The position numbers and the translations under genes were made by a program. Below the pieces are notes generated by a model. It searched no databases. It saw only the letters and a program-made list of their open reading frames with translations, and was not told the DNA's origin. Below, in pieces: positions 1 to 8,220 of a stretch of DNA of 64,000 nucleotides. Position 1 is the stretch's first letter. Each line of letters opens with the position of its first letter. This DNA is from Synergistales bacterium (lineage in GTDB: Bacteria; Synergistota; Synergistia; Synergistales; Aminobacteriaceae), in contig BNVH01000002.1 of assembly GCA_025997955.1 (NCBI GenBank), positions 35,803 through 99,802 on the forward strand, in the 5' to 3' direction.

Positions 1-359
1 CGCTTTCGCGCGCTCTCGGCCAAAGAAGCTATCCGCTCTACAGACCAGACGCGAAGTCCGAGCGCCGACAGAACGGCGGACTGGTAACCGGAGCCCGTGC
101 CTATTTCCAAAATTCTCATACCTGGCTCGGCGGCCAACAGCTCGGTCATTTTCGCCACCATATAGGGCTGAGAGATGGTCTGCTGAGAACCTATGGGAAG
201 AGGCCTATCGACATAAGCGGACGACGCGTGCTCAGAAGGCACGAAAAGATGACGTGGGACAGAAGCAAGCGCCGCGAGCACGCGAGTGTCTTTAACATCG
301 CGTCCGACAATTTGTTCTTCTATCATGTCGGTTGCCTCGTTCTGCCATTCTCGCGCCAC
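1..359 (-). CDS. pcm: Protein-L-isoaspartate O-methyltransferase, N-terminal part (runs off the left edge)
   Basis: This enzyme transfers a methyl group from S-adenosylmethionine to abnormal isoaspartyl residues, starting their repair, in the cytoplasm. The 119 visible codons carry the family N-terminus (GRDVKDTRVLAAL, then SVPRHLFVP) and the SAM-binding motif I, EIGTGSGYQS, near residue 85. The family is usually about 210 residues, so roughly the last 90 lie outside the window. I chose the GTG at 359 because GGAGGT sits nine bases upstream; an ATG at 326 (MIEEQIVGRDV) is a weaker alternative. It is transcribed divergently from pepT. Confidence 0.9.
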   Translation of the reverse strand, partial: MAREWQNEATDMIEEQIVGRDVKDTRVLAALASVPRHLFVPSEHASSAYVDRPLPIGSQQTISQPYMVAKMTELLAAEPGMRILEIGTGSGYQSAVLSALGLRVWSVERIASLAESARK

Positions 360-492
360 TAGACAAGCACCTCCGAAAAATCAAAAATTCCGAACAACTT
401 TTCAACATTTCCGCTCGACTGAAACACAAAACAGTTGTATCCTTATGTATTATACTACGAAAACAACCACACCAAAAAAGGAGAGTAATTTT

Positions 493-1743
493 ATGTATTC
501 CACGCTAAATCGTTTTCTGAAATACGTAACTTACGACACGCAATCCGTCGACAGAGCCGAGCAGACACCGAGCACGCCCGGACAGCTCGTCTTGGCCGAG
601 GTCTTGGGCAAAGAGCTCGAATCGCTCGGCCTAATGGATGTGGAGGTTACGCCCCACGCCTATGTCACGGCCACATGCCCGTCCAACATCAAAGACGCTA
701 ACAAAAAAAATAAAGTTCCGGCTATAGGTTTTGTCGCCCATATAGATACAGCCACCGAGGTGACGGGCAAGGACGTCAAGCCATCCGTGGTCACGAACTA
801 CGACGGAGGGGATATAACGTTAAAAGACGGCGACGAATCCGAAAGGGTGGTTCTCTCCCCGAAAGATTTTCCCTACCTTTTGAATTATAGGGGGCAGGAT
901 ATCGTCGTGACGGACGGCAACACGCTTCTCGGCGCGGACAACAAGGCCGGGGTCGCCGAGATAATAGCCGGGACGGAATGGCTCATTCAGCATCCCGAAA
1001 TAGAGCACGGAGATGTGAAAATAGCGTTCACCCCAGACGAGGAAGTCGGGCACTTGGCAAAGCTTCTCGACATCGAAAAATGGGGCGCGGACTTCGCCTA
1101 CACCTTAGACGGAGGGGCGGTAGGCGAGATATGCTGGGAGAACTTCAACGCCGCGAGCGCGGTCATAGACATAAAAGGGCGCGCTGTGCACCCGGGCAAA
1201 TCAAAAGGGCTCATGCTGAACGCCGTCACCATGGGACAGGAGTTCAACGCGCTCTTCCCTCCGTCGGAGACGCCGGCCACGACCGAGGGCTACGAGGGAT
1301 ACTACCACTGCCTGAGCTTCAACGGCTCAGTCGAGGGCGTAACGCTCAAATATATCATCCGCGACCACGACACGCAAAAGTTCGAGGAACGCAAGAAGTT
1401 CATGGAGAAGGCCGTAAAATGGATGCAGGACAAATACGGTTCCGACCGCTTCGTTATCGACATGAGGGATCAGTACCGCAACATGGCCGACAAGGTAAAG
1501 GGACATGAGGAAATTGTCGAGCTTGCGCTCAGCGCCATGCGCGAGCTTGGGATAGAGCCGAACATCGTCCCTATGCGCGGTGGCACGGACGGCGCGGCGC
1601 TTTCTTGGCGCGGGCTCGTCACGCCGAACATCTTCACGGGCGGGCACAACTATCACGGCAAGTTCGAGTTTATATCCGTACAGTCCATGGACAAAGCCGT
1701 CGACATGATGCTCAAGATTTTAGAGCTCGCGGTCAAAAAATAA
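493..1743 (+). CDS. pepT: Peptidase T (tripeptide aminopeptidase)
   Basis: A cytoplasmic M20-family zinc peptidase that removes the N-terminal residue from tripeptides. The 416-residue length is normal for PepT. Visible metal-site motifs are GFVAHIDTA (His near residue 83), LLGADNKAG (Asp near 146), PDEEVG (Glu near 180) and the C-terminal GGTDGAALS and GGHNYHGKFE segments. The reading frame is open further upstream, but the ATG at 493 follows AAAGGAGAG at the right distance and gives the family N-terminus, so the longer version is rejected. comB follows after 52 bases and may be co-transcribed. Confidence 0.95.
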   Translation: MYSTLNRFLKYVTYDTQSVDRAEQTPSTPGQLVLAEVLGKELESLGLMDVEVTPHAYVTATCPSNIKDANKKNKVPAIGFVAHIDTATEVTGKDVKPSVVTNYDGGDITLKDGDESERVVLSPKDFPYLLNYRGQDIVVTDGNTLLGADNKAGVAEIIAGTEWLIQHPEIEHGDVKIAFTPDEEVGHLAKLLDIEKWGADFAYTLDGGAVGEICWENFNAASAVIDIKGRAVHPGKSKGLMLNAVTMGQEFNALFPPSETPATTEGYEGYYHCLSFNGSVEGVTLKYIIRDHDTQKFEERKKFMEKAVKWMQDKYGSDRFVIDMRDQYRNMADKVKGHEEIVELALSAMRELGIEPNIVPMRGGTDGAALSWRGLVTPNIFTGGHNYHGKFEFISVQSMDKAVDMMLKILELAVKK

Positions 1744-1795
1744 GATATAATCAGTGGGTTGTACGCGATAATCGCAAGTTTAAGGGAGGCGCAAG

Positions 1796-2782
1796 ATGTC
1801 GAAGTTGGCGGAAGTAGAGGTTGTCCTATCACACAGTGAGAGATTGCCTGTCGTGGACGTTTGGCTGATTATCGATATTCTCAGGGCCACGACCGTGATG
1901 ACGAGCTGGTTTGAAGCGGGAGGCGGGGATCTCTACCCCTCCGAATCGGTCGAGGAAGCGCTCAATTTGGCGGCTTCGCTAAAGAAGGACGGCCAGACCC
2001 CCGTCCTGATGGGAGAGCGCAACGCCATAGCCCCGGAGGGCTTTGACCTCGGCAATTCGCCATTGGATATAACGCGCGACCTCGTCTCACGCCATTCATG
2101 CGCCGTGATGGCCACAACAAACGGCACAAAAGCCCTGTTGAAGGCCGCTTCCACGGGGCGTCCGGTCTTTGCGGCCTGTGCCCGAAACGCCTTTGCCGCT
2201 TTGAATACCGCTCTTTCAAGGGGGAGCAGAATAGGGATTTTCTGCTCCGGGCGCAAGGGGCGTCCGGCGTGGGACGACACGCTCTGCGCCGGCCTTTTTA
2301 TCTCCAGACTGAAGGACTACTTTCCAGAAACTCGCTGCTCCGACAGCGCGCGTCTCGCACTCCTGGCATGGCGCGGCGCGTCCGAAAACGCTCTTCCTGG
2401 TAATGCCTCGGTCAGCGTTGCTTCCGTAGAGTCTTCCCGCTTCGAGTATTCCGTCAGAACAGCCGATCACGCCGTGTTTTTAAAAAAAATAGGATTTGGC
2501 GACGATATAGCTTTCGCGTCCCGCGTGGACGCCACGGACGTCGTGCCGGAGCTTCACGAGCAGCCGGAGGGCGACGGCATGAGAGCCGTGATGCGCCCCT
2601 CGCATGGGGAGGCTCACGCCATTCTTCAAAAAGACCTACTCGACTCACCCGCCGTAATCAAGCCGCGCGCCGCGCCGCTTGAGGGCAAGCTTAGCGACAA
2701 TCAGGACGGCAGTTACGTGTTTTTCGCGGGGAAAGAATATGAAAAATGGCACGGGAACAAAAGAGGCCCCGACGAAAGATAA
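1796..2782 (+). CDS. comB: ComB-family 2-phosphosulfolactate phosphatase with a C-terminal extension
   Basis: The family hydrolyses 2-phosphosulfolactate to sulfolactate, a step of coenzyme M synthesis in methanogens; in bacteria that do not make coenzyme M its substrate is uncertain. Typical family segments are visible: VWLIIDILRATTV near residue 22, LMGERNAIAPEGFDLGNSP near 70-88 and AVMATTNGTKAL near 103-114. At 328 residues it is about 80 longer than the usual 230-250. The extra C-terminus (from about DVVPELHEQPEG) matches nothing I recognise. The ATG follows AAGGGAGG. No other coenzyme M gene is in the window, so family membership is firmer than the reaction. Confidence 0.82.
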   Translation: MSKLAEVEVVLSHSERLPVVDVWLIIDILRATTVMTSWFEAGGGDLYPSESVEEALNLAASLKKDGQTPVLMGERNAIAPEGFDLGNSPLDITRDLVSRHSCAVMATTNGTKALLKAASTGRPVFAACARNAFAALNTALSRGSRIGIFCSGRKGRPAWDDTLCAGLFISRLKDYFPETRCSDSARLALLAWRGASENALPGNASVSVASVESSRFEYSVRTADHAVFLKKIGFGDDIAFASRVDATDVVPELHEQPEGDGMRAVMRPSHGEAHAILQKDLLDSPAVIKPRAAPLEGKLSDNQDGSYVFFAGKEYEKWHGNKRGPDER

Positions 2783-2867
2783 AGAACCAAAAAATGAAGC
2801 GAGAAGAAAATTTTAATTTCGAGGCAAATTTTAGCAAATTTCAAAGAAAGAATGGTTGTACGAAATT

Positions 2868-4046
2868 ATGAAAACACTTTATTTTGACTGTTTCGCGGGA
2901 ATTTCAGGCGATATGTTGGTCGGGGCGCTTTTCGGGCTGACGCCGAACTTAGACGCTTTTAAGGCCGAACTCGCAAAAATGACGAAATTCAGCAGCGAAG
3001 ACTACAGCGTGAGCTTTGAAAAAAGCGCTAAAAATGGCATAACCGGAACGCATTTTCAAGTCCATACCCACGAGCGTCACCCCCATAGAGCTCTCCAAGA
3101 CATAGAGGATATAATTATGTCGAGCTCTCTTTCCGACCGTATAAAGCGGGAGGCCATGAGAGCTTTCGCGCTTCTTGCCGACGCCGAGGCGAGGGTGCAC
3201 GGCACGACGCCAGACAAAATCCATTTTCACGAAGTGGGAGCCGTGGATTCTATCCTCGATATAGTGGGAACTTATATTTTAATGGATAAGTTGGAGTGGC
3301 CGAGAGTGATATGCTCTCCCATAAACGTCGGCTCCGGCACTGTTACTTGCGCTCACGGCGTTTTGCCCGTCCCCGCTCCCGCCACGGAGATTTTGCTGCG
3401 CAACCTTCCTATTTACTCGAACGGCTCACCCATGGAACGCACGACGCCGACCGGCGCTCTCTTGGCAAAGTGCCTGAGCGCCGCGTTTTTACCTATCCCC
3501 GAAGGAGTTATCGTTGCCTCGTCTTACGGACTCGGCACACGCGACTCCGACATACCGAACGTCCTGCGAGTTCTGTTGATGGAAGGTAGCCAAAAAGACT
3601 CCGAGGGCTTTGAAAGAGATAGGGTCGCCTCCCTTGCCGCCAACATCGACGACATGAATCCGCAGGATTTCGCGCTCGTATCGGAGCGTCTTTTCGAGGC
3701 CGGGGCGCTTGATGTGTGGTCAGAATCCATCTTTATGAAAAAGGGCCGTTTGGGCGTGAAGCTGTCCTGCCTCTGCGCGCCCGAGAAGGCGGATTGGCTA
3801 TCCCTCATTATACTGAAAAACACCACAACTCAGGGAGTGCGAAGAACAACTCTTGACCGTATTAAATTATGTTATAAGATAGAGAAAGTTCAGACTTCTC
3901 TCGGCGACATTAGCGTAAAGACCGCGTATTTAGACGGCTTGCCACTGCGCATGACGCCGGAATACGAGGATATAAAGCGCGTAGCTGTCGAGCGCGGGCT
4001 TTCTATGGCCGAGGTCAGGAGTATCGTGTCTCACGAGGTGAAATAA
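2868..4046 (+). CDS. larC: LarC, nickel insertion protein for the nickel-pincer cofactor
   Basis: LarC is a CTP-dependent cyclometallase that inserts nickel into the sulfurised pyridinium cofactor of lactate racemase and related enzymes. The N-terminus, YFDCFAGISGDM, is the family signature, followed by HFHEVGAVDSILDIVG near residues 118-133, PAPATEILL and a C-terminal half containing NIDDMNPQDF. The two halves are in one frame; in some lactobacilli they need a programmed frameshift. I prefer ATG 2868 to the upstream TTG at 2856 because it gives the canonical start; the ribosome site is weak. LarB lies at 45843-46514, and no LarE or LarA homologue is in the window. Confidence 0.93.
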   Translation: MKTLYFDCFAGISGDMLVGALFGLTPNLDAFKAELAKMTKFSSEDYSVSFEKSAKNGITGTHFQVHTHERHPHRALQDIEDIIMSSSLSDRIKREAMRAFALLADAEARVHGTTPDKIHFHEVGAVDSILDIVGTYILMDKLEWPRVICSPINVGSGTVTCAHGVLPVPAPATEILLRNLPIYSNGSPMERTTPTGALLAKCLSAAFLPIPEGVIVASSYGLGTRDSDIPNVLRVLLMEGSQKDSEGFERDRVASLAANIDDMNPQDFALVSERLFEAGALDVWSESIFMKKGRLGVKLSCLCAPEKADWLSLIILKNTTTQGVRRTTLDRIKLCYKIEKVQTSLGDISVKTAYLDGLPLRMTPEYEDIKRVAVERGLSMAEVRSIVSHEVK

Positions 4047-4129
4047 AATTTGAGTTAAAAGTTTGAGAGTTGAGAATGATTTAACGCTTGAATTTATAGA
4101 TTTTTACAAAATCAGAACGGAGGTCTCTC

Positions 4130-4828
4130 GTGGTTATTCTTACTGTGGTTTTATTGTTGTGCGTTTCCATAGCAGTCAACGTGTTGCTTCTGAGGCGAAA
4201 GGATGACATCGACAAACGCCGCGTCCGCTCTACGTTGCTTAGAGGTATACGGAACGTCAAGGAGTTAGCGACTATTAGGCAAAATTTTCAGTCAATCGTC
4301 ATGTACGAGGAAAACAAGGCTTTCTGGGGGTTGGTGTTGCCCGGCACGGCGCGAAAGTTTATTCTGAAATACTCCGGAATCGTCGTATGCGGCAATGATC
4401 TGTCAGGTATTCAGGTCTCAGAGGCTTTTGCCGTGAACCGCTTCCGCATAATAGTGCCGCGCAGCAAGATTTTAGACATATACGCGGATATCAGAAGCGT
4501 CCAGGTCTACGACCAAAAGGCCGGAATTTTCACCTCCATCAAGCTACAGGAGCAGAACAGAGAGATAGCCGCGAACCTCGAAGAGGTACGCAAAGACGCC
4601 CTGCAAAGCGACATCCTGCGCCGCGCCGACGAAAACACCAGCATGGTCTTAACCACCATGGCCGCGTCCTTCGGCGTAGAGGCCGAGATAATATTCGACG
4701 ACCAAGACAAGAACATCATGCGTCCGACTCGCATATCCGACCTTCTGAGAGCCGACCCAAAGAGCCCGGAAAACGCTTCCGAAACAGAACCCGCCCCCGT
4801 AATACCGGAGACGGTCAGCGTAAATTGA
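4130..4828 (+). CDS. DUF4230 membrane-anchored protein
   Basis: Function unknown. The protein (232 residues) begins with one hydrophobic segment (about residues 2-20) followed by RRKDDIDKRR, so it is probably anchored with the bulk outside or in the periplasm. The body resembles DUF4230: a LPGTARKFILKYSGIVVCGNDL segment near 73-95, RIIVPRSKILDIY near 103-115, and a helical region with DILRRADENTSMVLTTMAASFG. The C-terminal tail is rich in Pro, Glu and Ser. The GTG start is chosen because CGGAGGT lies six bases before it. A terminator hairpin follows at 4842. Confidence 0.72.
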   Translation: MVILTVVLLLCVSIAVNVLLLRRKDDIDKRRVRSTLLRGIRNVKELATIRQNFQSIVMYEENKAFWGLVLPGTARKFILKYSGIVVCGNDLSGIQVSEAFAVNRFRIIVPRSKILDIYADIRSVQVYDQKAGIFTSIKLQEQNREIAANLEEVRKDALQSDILRRADENTSMVLTTMAASFGVEAEIIFDDQDKNIMRPTRISDLLRADPKSPENASETEPAPVIPETVSVN

Positions 4829-4841
4829 AATATAATGCAAG

Positions 4842-4875
4842 AAACGGGCGACTAAAGCGCTGCCCGTTTTGTTGT
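4842..4875. terminator. Intrinsic terminator between convergent genes
   Basis: AAACGGGC (4842-4849) pairs perfectly with GCCCGTTT (4862-4869) around a 12-base loop, followed on the plus strand by a T-rich run. It sits between the convergent DUF4230 and TIGR02757 genes and covers the stop codon of the latter, so it probably ends transcripts from both sides. Confidence 0.7.
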
Positions 4876-5727
4876 AAGAAGCGCTAAATTTGCCGGCGGA
4901 AAACTGAAGTTGGCCTCCGAGGCGTAGTCGAACAGCTCGTTCACCGACAACGCGCCGCGTATGCCAAAACGCGTCAGAGCGAAATCGTAGCGCGTGGGGT
5001 CTTCGGGTGAAATCCGCGCGAAGGCCTCCGTTATTTCGACGGCTGCCTTTATGTCCGCTGCGGCGCGAGCCGTCAGGCCGAGATGAGACGCTATGTTGTG
5101 GATATGGGTGTCTATGGGCATGACGAGGTCGCGCGGCTTGAAGACGGTCCAGCCGCCGGGGTCTACGTCGTCGCGCCGAGTCATCCATTTGATGTACAGC
5201 ATAAGCCGCTTGCAGGCGCTTCCGTCTTGCGGCGAGGGCAAAAGAGAAAATCCGCTCTTCTCGTCTGGCGACAGGTGAAGCGAGAAGCGCCCCAAAGTCT
5301 TTAAAAAGCCGTCATGATTTTTGACGCCGCCCACAGGCAGGTAGCTTTTCATAAGCGCTTCCAAAGACCCATGCTCGCGCAGAGCCTTTGATACAAGAGA
5401 TAAAAGCGCGGCCAAGTCGTCACTGGTCGTAAAACGGTGCTTGAAGCCGCCGTAAAGCTCAAGGAGGGTCGCTTTTGAGGTATGAGGCCGCAAGAGAAAG
5501 CGATACGGGCTTTTTCCCATGGCCGACAAGATATTTTTGACGCTTTTTAATATCTGCGCGACTCTCCCATAGGCCAAACATGACGCCACAAGGCCCGCTA
5601 TCTCACGGTCGGCTATATCGCCGTAGTCGTATAAAAACATAAGCGGGTCAGGGTCGATAAGCTCCCTTCTGTTGTAGACCAAATACAGCCCATCCAAAAA
5701 AGCCCTCTTGCTTTCGGTGTCCGTCAT
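4852..5727 (-). CDS. TIGR02757 (DUF2400) family protein
   Basis: A conserved bacterial family of unknown biochemical role; 291 residues. Visible family features are the N-terminal DPLMFLYDYGDIADREIAGLVASCLAYGR segment (about residues 26-54), KRLMLYIKWMTRRDD in the middle and DLVMPIDTHIHNIASHLGL near 193-211. The latter resembles the helix-hairpin-helix glycosylase fold, which is only an inference about function. The ATG overlaps the stop of the upstream HD gene by four bases (ATGA), so the two are translationally coupled. Confidence 0.85.
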   Translation of the reverse strand: MTDTESKRAFLDGLYLVYNRRELIDPDPLMFLYDYGDIADREIAGLVASCLAYGRVAQILKSVKNILSAMGKSPYRFLLRPHTSKATLLELYGGFKHRFTTSDDLAALLSLVSKALREHGSLEALMKSYLPVGGVKNHDGFLKTLGRFSLHLSPDEKSGFSLLPSPQDGSACKRLMLYIKWMTRRDDVDPGGWTVFKPRDLVMPIDTHIHNIASHLGLTARAAADIKAAVEITEAFARISPEDPTRYDFALTRFGIRGALSVNELFDYASEANFSFPPANLALLTTKRAAL

Positions 5728-6269
5728 GACAGAATATAGCGCGAGAGCGAAGGAATTTCCGTGGTTTTTTCCACGGATTTTTCGATTTTTCGGGCTATCT
5801 CCATCCTGCTTAGCGCGTTTATTAAAATAGGTCTGTTCGGCTTCGAGGAAGCGAGTTTTTCCTTTATTCTGTTTATTCTGTCATACAAAGGCACGACTTT
5901 GAGCCCTGCGACGTATTTATCGGCGAGATAGAGCAGTTTGGTCTCTACGCACGCGTTTTTTAGGCGGATATTGGTATGTCCGCGAATGACCTCCGCCACC
6001 TCAGGGTAGCCGTTTTTTTCGAGAAATTCCGCGCCTCTTTTGGCGTGAGACGGTTCCGTCTTCTTTATGTCGTGAAGATTAGCCGCGGCGCATAAAAGCG
6101 GTAAGTCGACGGACTTTCGCGAGGCGTAGGCAAGCCCGATTTTGAGAGCGACGCCCGCCACGACGCGCTGATGCATGACGATAGAACAGGGCGTGAGCGC
6201 CGTCTCTAAAAGAAGCCTCACATCCTCTTCACCCGGCAGATTGCGCGTGACGTTTATTGTCTGTTCCAT
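5724..6269 (-). CDS. HD-domain phosphohydrolase
   Basis: A 181-residue single HD domain, the fold of metal-dependent phosphohydrolases acting on nucleotides or phosphoesters. Metal ligands are suggested by MHQRV near residue 33, the HD doublet in AANLHDIKK near 67-75, and IRGHTN near 96. The substrate cannot be told from sequence. It is the first gene of a two-gene minus-strand unit with the TIGR02757 gene (four-base overlap). A GGAGGG site precedes the ATG, and a TATAAT-like -10 at 6310-6315 could start the transcript. The 54 bases upstream of the next gene contain repeated AAGAAGACG motifs of unknown meaning. Confidence 0.85.
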   Translation of the reverse strand: MEQTINVTRNLPGEEDVRLLLETALTPCSIVMHQRVVAGVALKIGLAYASRKSVDLPLLCAAANLHDIKKTEPSHAKRGAEFLEKNGYPEVAEVIRGHTNIRLKNACVETKLLYLADKYVAGLKVVPLYDRINRIKEKLASSKPNRPILINALSRMEIARKIEKSVEKTTEIPSLSRYILS

Positions 6270-6386
6270 CTAAGCCCTCCTTGTGTATAATAATGATGAC
6301 ATTAAGAAGATTATACGCCAATTCATCGTCCCAAATAAAAAGAAGACGCAAAGAAGACGTAAAAAAGACGAAAAGAGGAATCTAAT

Positions 6387-6662
6387 TTGCCCTATATAAA
6401 TTCCGGTATATTTTTAGGATTGGCCGTCTGGCTTTTCGGCTTCGCTCTCATGCTGTCCGGGTGGCTTGTGGATATTTTGTTCGAGAGCTACGGCGTCATT
6501 CCCTCAAAGATTCTCTACAAAACGGGAGCTTTCATAGTGGCCGGCCCCGTTATTTATCTTCTTTGGAAAACGTCCTGCCTTATATATGATTACAGGTTCG
6601 ATATGGTGATTATTCTGCGGACGGCCATGGACGCCATTGAGACGCTCACCAAGTCGATATGA
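6387..6662 (+). CDS. Small two-helix membrane protein, unknown function
   Basis: I do not recognise this 91-residue protein. It has two hydrophobic segments, about residues 6-28 (rich in Gly, Leu and Phe) and 45-66, so it is probably an integral membrane hairpin with a short charged C-terminus. The TTG start is supported by AAGAGGAA about eight bases upstream; no ATG would preserve the first segment. Its stop overlaps the start of the CPBP protease gene by four bases (ATGA), so the two are coupled and may act together. Confidence 0.65.
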   Translation: MPYINSGIFLGLAVWLFGFALMLSGWLVDILFESYGVIPSKILYKTGAFIVAGPVIYLLWKTSCLIYDYRFDMVIILRTAMDAIETLTKSI

Positions 6663-7225
6663 TGAGCTTCACGTTGCGCGAGCTTGCCGGCACGCTTCTG
6701 GGCTTGGCGATAGCGGCTTTTATGATCTACTTTCCATACGCGTGGTGCGGACGGAGGCGCGAGAGTGAGGAGTCTTACGGTCTCAAGTGGTTTATGGGCA
6801 AGGGCGCCGCTTTCGAGACGACTCTATCCGTTTTGCTGTCCGTCGTCCCGCTCACTTTCGTGTCCTATTATTGGCCGATGGGGTTTGACTTCAAGACGGT
6901 GGGAGGTCCCTTTAGACTTGATCTTTTAACGGCGCTTAATATGCTCGGCGGCGGACTTGGCGCGTCTTTTATCGAAGAAACTTTTTACAGAGGCTGGCTT
7001 CAGACTATAGCCGTCCGCAAAATGGGGGCGTGGCTGGCCATTCCATTAGTGGCGCTTCTCTTCGCGCTGTCTCACCTGTTTGTGGCGCCGTCCTGGCTTC
7101 GCGTGGCCACATTCTTCCCGGGGATTATAATGGGGCTTCTTAGGCACCGCCACGGCTCTGTTTTGCCCTCTATAATCTATCACGCGCTTTGCAACGTCTG
7201 GGCTGTTTGGTGGATTCCGAGATAA
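6659..7225 (+). CDS. CPBP-family intramembrane metalloprotease
   Basis: Integral membrane glutamic-type protease of the CAAX-protease/bacteriocin-processing (Abi) family; 188 residues. The defining motifs are present: EETFYRGWLQ near residue 105-114 (the EExxxR motif), FALSHLF near 139-145 and HALCNVWAVW near the C-terminus. Four or more hydrophobic helices are visible. Possible roles in the family include prenyl-protein processing, bacteriocin self-immunity and anti-sigma cleavage; context here (only a tiny membrane protein upstream) does not choose. The end is followed by 47 A/T-rich bases before ptb. Confidence 0.87.
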   Translation: MMSFTLRELAGTLLGLAIAAFMIYFPYAWCGRRRESEESYGLKWFMGKGAAFETTLSVLLSVVPLTFVSYYWPMGFDFKTVGGPFRLDLLTALNMLGGGLGASFIEETFYRGWLQTIAVRKMGAWLAIPLVALLFALSHLFVAPSWLRVATFFPGIIMGLLRHRHGSVLPSIIYHALCNVWAVWWIPR

Positions 7226-7272
7226 TGATTGAAAAAATAATCATAAAAAATAATTTGAAGGGTGGTTTCGTT

Positions 7273-8202
7273 ATGGAATATAAAAATTTTGGAGAATTGA
7301 TAGAGAAAGCTAAAAATATACCTGAGCGTAGGCGGGGAGTCGTGGCCAGCGCCGAGGACGACCACGTTTTGGAGGCGGTGTTTGAGGCCGAAAAACGCGG
7401 CATAGCTACGCCTGTCTTGGTCGGAGACGCGAAGGTCATAGCCGCCAAGGTGAAAGCCCTTGGTTTCGACCCCTCGAAATGCAGGATAATCGACGTATCG
7501 GGCGGCGAAAATCCGGCTCAGCGCGCGGTGGAGATTATCAACTCAGGCGAGGCTGATTTTCTTATAAAAGGGCGCCTTGATACAAAAGACCTCCTGAAGC
7601 CAGTCGTCGACAAAAAGAACAACCTCCACATAGACAGGCCCGGCGTAAAAGGGCTTATGTCCCACCTCACCATCTTTCAGATTCCCGGTTGGCATAAACT
7701 TATCGTGATAACGGACGGCGGTATGGTCATGTATCCCGACGCCGAGATGAAGAAAGGCATAATAGTCAACGCGGTCGAGACCATGCGAAGCATGGGGTAC
7801 GAAACGCCCAAGGTGGGCGTGCTCTGCGCCGTGGAGAAGTTCAACGAGAAGATGGCCGAGACGGTGGACGCCGCCGCTCTCGCTGAGGCAAACAGGCGTG
7901 GCGAGATAGCCAACTGCGTCGTGGAGGGCCCAATCTCCTACGACGTGGCCATGAGCGCGGAGATAGCGGCTATAAAGGGCTATAAGAGCCCAAACTGCGG
8001 AAACTTCGATATTCTGATAGTCCCGAATCTTACGGCGGGCAACCTGCTGGGCAAGAGCCTCACCATAAGCGCCCACGCCGAAATGGCCGGGATTGTCGTC
8101 GGGGCCAAGATACCTATTGTCCTGACCTCGCGCGGGTCCTCGGCGGCTGAGAAGTTCAACTCGATAGCCCTGTGCGCCGTAACATCAAGCCGTAGGGGCT
8201 AA
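7273..8202 (+). CDS. ptb: Phosphate butyryltransferase
   Basis: Interconverts butyryl-CoA plus phosphate with butyryl phosphate plus CoA in fermentation; phosphate acetyltransferase is the nearest alternative, but the roughly 300-residue length and the FLIKGRLDTKDLLKPVV segment favour Ptb. The family C-terminal motif VVGAKIPIVLTSRGSS is present near residues 276-291. The frame is open upstream to 7189, but ATG 7273 follows AAGGGTGG and starts the usual N-terminus, so 309 residues is chosen. No butyrate kinase gene follows, as is common elsewhere. Just after the gene lies a 26-base imperfect repeat of its own 3' region. Confidence 0.88.
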   Translation: MEYKNFGELIEKAKNIPERRRGVVASAEDDHVLEAVFEAEKRGIATPVLVGDAKVIAAKVKALGFDPSKCRIIDVSGGENPAQRAVEIINSGEADFLIKGRLDTKDLLKPVVDKKNNLHIDRPGVKGLMSHLTIFQIPGWHKLIVITDGGMVMYPDAEMKKGIIVNAVETMRSMGYETPKVGVLCAVEKFNEKMAETVDAAALAEANRRGEIANCVVEGPISYDVAMSAEIAAIKGYKSPNCGNFDILIVPNLTAGNLLGKSLTISAHAEMAGIVVGAKIPIVLTSRGSSAAEKFNSIALCAVTSSRRG

Positions 8203-8220
8203 GATGCCGATTGTCCTGAG
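8101..8220 (+). repeat. 26-base imperfect direct repeat of the ptb 3' end
   Basis: Bases 8101-8126, inside ptb, and 8195-8220, spanning the ptb stop and ending just before the next start codon, match at 22 of 26 positions. The first copy encodes GAKIPIVL in frame; the second, read one frame away from ptb, encodes GAKMPIVLR and then a stop. It looks like a leftover of a second copy of this gene end. Confidence 0.65.

Noticed and set aside
978..1508. A 176-codon open frame overlapping pepT in another frame
   Set aside because: It is a shadow of the pepT coding region, with Arg-rich composition and no start context. Many similar antisense or frame-shifted open frames occur under smc, mutB, mtaD and flagellin genes for the same reason.
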